6,841 nt of DNA. It comes from Candidatus Poseidoniaceae archaeon. GTDB lineage: Archaea > Thermoplasmatota > Poseidoniia > Poseidoniales > Poseidoniaceae. This document shows, in pieces, positions 5,001 through 6,841 of the stretch. A program made the translations under genes and the position numbers. Position 1 is the first letter of the stretch, and every line of letters starts with the position of its first letter. Location: assembly GCA_030741455.1 (NCBI GenBank), contig JASLVI010000078.1:1-6841 (forward strand). Direction: 5' to 3'. Under the pieces are notes generated by a model that was not told where the DNA came from, made no database searches, and saw nothing but the letters and a program-made list of their open reading frames with translations.

Positions 5001-6841
5001 GTAGGAGTCTCCGCAAAACCAGGTGAGAGCACTGGTTTCTCGATCGGTGTTCGAAACACTGGAAACTCTGCTGCTCAATATACAATGTCGTGTTCATCTG
5101 CTTCACAATGGCAGATCATGCTTGGAAATTCAAATTCCTCTTCGCTTGAGTTTGAACCGCTTAATATTCTTCAGGATCTTGCAATGGACGTGAATGTCGT
5201 TATTCCAAGTGTATCCAATGGCTTACCGTCGGCTGGTTTCATTGATCAGGTGACTTGTGTCGTTACCTCGCCAACCGATAGCACACTCAACCATGTTGAA
5301 GTGGTTGATGTCACCGTTGCAGAATTACGTTCATTCCAATCTGATTTGTACGGTCCAAATGGTGCAGTCGGACCAGGAGAATTGGCTGCGCCTGTTTACG
5401 CTGATACCGGCGATGTTGTTTACTTCAATCACACCATTTCCAACAACGGGAACACGGACATGGATTTCACAATCTCACTCGTAAGAGGGAATCCTCAATG
5501 GGCTGGTAGTATCTCTTTGAACGGTGAAACGAGCACCAGTACCCTTGGATTCAACCTCCTTGCAGGACAAACAGCGGATGTTCAAATGGCGCTTCTCGTA
5601 CCTGAAACAGCCCGAGAAGGAAACTCAAACACGTATACGCTCCGTGTTGAACACAATACGCAATCGTTCACGACAAACACAACATCCATTGTCGTTTCAG
5701 ACAATCTTGACGTTGAGCTTCGCGCAGTGGAACAAGGCGTAATCAGTGCGCAAATTTCTGAAAATTATACATTCGTGAATCTCGTCGTCTCCAATATTGG
5801 TAATGCTGATTTGGATTTGGATTGGAGCACTGGAATCGCACCCGATGGCTGGACTGTTAACTTTGCAAATCCACCAACGAGCGTTGGCGTCTTGAAGGAA
5901 GCAAATGTTATTCTGGCAATTCTTCCTCCAAACCAAACCGATGCTGGATTTGGATTCGATTTACCGCTTTACGTTAATGCAAGCAACGACGGTCGTTATG
6001 TGACTGGAGCGTTGACACTCCGAGTGGAAGTTCCATCCAGTGATTTCGCTGGAATCAGTACGGATATTGAGGATGCGCCGTTGTTGTTCATACCACGTGG
6101 AGGTTCTGGAGAACAGACGTTTGTTCTCGTTAACGAAGGAAATAAACCATTGAGTGGAACACTCAGCGTTGAAGTACGAGATGCTGAGGGGAATGCACTC
6201 ACTGATCGTAGCACATCAATCTCTCCTGGAAGCATCACAGATCTTGCTGTAGGTGAGAGCGTTGAACTCGTTGCAAAGGTCAAGCCTGATTCAGATGCTG
6301 CTGATGGACGGTATCTATTGGTGGTTATCTTTACAGCAGATTCTGGTGTAATGGTTGAATTCTCTGCCGATACGAGTGTAAGTGCTCAACAATCATCCGG
6401 CGGATTGCTTAACATGTCGCCGTTCATCTCTTATCCTTTACTTGCAGCATTCATCATCCTGCTTGTGATCGGTGCCCGTCGTCTAAAATCTTCGGCCGCT
6501 ATTGAAGATGATGGAACCGAACTGGTATCTCCGAATGCTCATACGAATCCTGATCATTTCGGAACCCGTAGGGATGAAGCACTTGACATCAGTCACTCCG
6601 TGAATGACATGGCCTCTGGAGAAGTTTCACAGGATGAAATTGCGGCTGCACTTGCTCAGTCCATGGATATGCCACTCCCCGTATCAACTCCTCCTGCAGG
6701 ATTACCACCTGCTGGTTTGCCGCCCGCTGGCCTTCCACCTGCAGGACTGCCACCTGCAGGACTGCCGCCCGCTGGCCTTCCGCCAACACCAGTAAAGCAG
6801 GTTCCGGCTTTGCCAACGGGACCACCTCTGCCTCCGGGGGG
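2094..6841 (+). CDS. Secreted, membrane-anchored KP-43-type subtilisin-family (S8) serine protease with CARDB and Ig-like stalk (C-terminus cut by window edge)
   Basis: The frame is open for 1582 residues and has no stop in the window. ATG 2094 is the first start after the in-frame TAG at 2055. Residues 1-23 (MQERRRCYLLL...FPAVSS) form a Sec-type signal peptide. A propeptide follows to about 235. The catalytic domain (about 236-550) resembles alkaline protease KP-43, with D265 (MDTGLD), H299 (GHGTH) and S487 (SGTSQAT) as the triad, plus GRIKPDLVAPG (439-449). Residues about 551-684 (MNDLDLVLLAPDG at 610) match the KP-43 beta-barrel. A CARDB domain spans about 690-807 (WHNQG; LDTNNQVAEINDG). 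An unclassified beta-rich segment covers 808-958. Four Ig/NEW3-like repeats are marked by RNTGN 987, SNNGN 1116, SNIGN 1233 and NEGN 1347. One transmembrane helix (about 1444-1461) is followed by RRLK, so the tail is cytoplasmic; it is acidic, then proline-rich with six PPAGL repeats. The likely role is hydrolysis of external protein at the cell surface. Cys pairs 194/199, 453/468 and 1000/1055 could form disulfides. Oddities are D398 where the oxyanion Asn is expected, HGTHIVV for HGTHVAG, and loss of Pro after GTSxAT. Confidence 0.93.
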   Translation, partial: MQERRRCYLLLSIFLLSLVFPAVSSTSDSREISTAVDALESNWQSIEPTSTKMVELKEMQPTIHLAGFSFDPLVSDFDDINSAWKNSGSLYLLQLSTNDGSIIEQLSTTFEFKVLERQSPGVYIVRMHDAMYLESLFLHDDVRWVGEYSPFMRTTSDVLESKRVHYVLASDVDSFELAGLSADFIRNGASTAWCSMDMCEAVYEDGITPTQLQMSASHEDVLFVQETFDLILHNNMAAMEVGAVAVRASSSLGLNGSGETIAVMDTGLDNDHPDILGRIAAINTQYGLDPSPIDSNSGHGTHIVVTVLGDGSGDTSTMGVAPEANLVMYALEHDPTGYFGRQGSIYDLFTDAELKTARIAVNAWGSNGNFGHYTADSRSADQYVSNNPYLLPVFSVGDNGASGASQITAPGTGKNVLSIGSSTNGSVSASSSQGPTLDGRIKPDLVAPGEGICSARAEEAKNAIGSVCATGTHSNSRSMYMELSGTSQATAVAGGSAALAREYLREVAGINKPSASLIKATLINGAEDLGTPDIPNNNEGWGQIDLENSLSPTHGGVMLDVFHDDARELQAGFSLLYAFDMDASKGVDLTLSWSDSEGSANAAQSESRLMNDLDLVLLAPDGTTYLGNNFANGISVTGGSADGLNNVERVRLPAGTSTQSGEWMVMVEHRGGSSQRYSLVLAADASLVPTADLTTFGNSILPSSSTPLVGDLVSISLAWHNQGTLASGAYRIQLEDLTEGSVLYDSNRSSLDGGDLDSVSFFTQFTTTGIHTLRLSLDTNNQVAEINDGVSGTNNNVLEMDIEVTAQGLRVIFLEDDGTIPQTPSDREAAANVEMDVRNDTGLSLPFVVVHEGTGERPVSLTVSGVQEPDPIYPALLNSPEDQWSRTVNGSGPFTLSGQGTENDTVHLLLNLDDVSASLDGSTKRFARAGTFVVDVTARYQNQPTVSHTQRLTFTIGQVDSVDVVPSGTVGVSAKPGESTGFSIGVRNTGNSAAQYTMSCSSASQWQIMLGNSNSSSLEFEPLNILQDLAMDVNVVIPSVSNGLPSAGFIDQVTCVVTSPTDSTLNHVEVVDVTVAELRSFQSDLYGPNGAVGPGELAAPVYADTGDVVYFNHTISNNGNTDMDFTISLVRGNPQWAGSISLNGETSTSTLGFNLLAGQTADVQMALLVPETAREGNSNTYTLRVEHNTQSFTTNTTSIVVSDNLDVELRAVEQGVISAQISENYTFVNLVVSNIGNADLDLDWSTGIAPDGWTVNFANPPTSVGVLKEANVILAILPPNQTDAGFGFDLPLYVNASNDGRYVTGALTLRVEVPSSDFAGISTDIEDAPLLFIPRGGSGEQTFVLVNEGNKPLSGTLSVEVRDAEGNALTDRSTSISPGSITDLAVGESVELVAKVKPDSDAADGRYLLVVIFTADSGVMVEFSADTSVSAQQSSGGLLNMSPFISYPLLAAFIILLVIGARRLKSSAAIEDDGTELVSPNAHTNPDHFGTRRDEALDISHSVNDMASGEVSQDEIAAALAQSMDMPLPVSTPPAGLPPAGLPPAGLPPAGLPPAGLPPAGLPPTPVKQVPALPTGPPLPPG
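6690..6779 (+). repeat. Six tandem 15-bp units encoding PPAGL in the protease tail
   Basis: Six contiguous 15-bp units encode PPAGL six times (residues 1533-1562 of the protease) with no length change. Units 4 and 5 are identical (CCACCTGCAGGACTG), and units 3 and 6 are identical to each other (CCGCCCGCTGGCCTT). The four therefore read B-A-A-B in synonymous variants. Units 1 and 2 are further synonymous variants (CCTCCTGCAGGATTA, CCACCTGCTGGTTTG). The repeat lies in the predicted cytoplasmic tail, about 70 residues after the membrane helix, and proline-rich sequence (PALPTGPPLPPG) continues to the window edge. The pattern suggests expansion by slippage or unequal exchange with selection for the peptide. 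Copy number may vary between strains. Confidence 0.95.

Noticed and set aside
6589..6825. Open frames on both strands over the PPAGL repeats, with repetitive translations
   Set aside because: The 15-bp repeat keeps all frames open and repetitive. Only the frame continuous with the protease makes sense.
1..6841. Search for tRNA or rRNA genes, CRISPR repeats, insertion sequences, toxin-antitoxin or other defence modules
   Set aside because: About 97 percent of the window is covered by three recognisable genes. The remaining gaps (127 and 45 bp) contain no such structure. I found no support for a new multi-gene system here.

Overview
The window most likely comes from a planktonic archaeon of the Thermoplasmatota, with Marine Group II (Candidatus Poseidoniales) as the best guess. 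Three observations support this. The central gene is an archaeal type II glyceraldehyde-3-phosphate dehydrogenase, unlike the common bacterial form. No Shine-Dalgarno sequence precedes any of the three starts, and TATA-like elements sit about 28-32 nt upstream of two of them, as in leaderless or short-leader archaeal genes. The third gene encodes a very large secreted, membrane-anchored protease built of CARDB/Ig-like domains. The lineage call is an inference from gene content; no marker gene is present.

There are three genes. (1) Positions 883 to 1, minus strand: the first 294 residues of a GXGXG beta-helix protein related to glutamate synthase domain 3 and formylmethanofuran dehydrogenase subunit C. 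It runs off the left edge and has no stop here. (2) Positions 1011-2048, plus strand: a complete 345-residue archaeal GAPDH, diverging from gene 1 across a 127-bp intergenic region that carries candidate promoters for both. (3) Positions 2094-6841, plus strand, 45 bp after GAPDH: 1582 residues of a KP-43-type subtilisin-family (S8) protease, running off the right edge without a stop. In order it has a signal peptide, a propeptide of about 210 residues, the catalytic domain, the KP-43-type beta-barrel, a CARDB domain, one unclassified beta-rich segment, about four Ig/NEW3-like repeats, one transmembrane helix, and an acidic then proline-rich tail with six PPAGL repeats.

Genes 1 and 2 look like housekeeping functions (glutamate synthesis or a C1-type relative; central carbon metabolism). 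Gene 3 looks like a cell-surface enzyme for degrading external protein, which suits a heterotroph living on proteinaceous matter. Nothing shows that the three act in one pathway. I saw no RNA gene, mobile element, CRISPR array or integration site. The least ordinary material is in the protease: three conserved sequences around its active site are altered while the catalytic triad is kept, and its cytoplasmic tail is encoded by a 15-bp tandem repeat in a mirror-like order of variants.
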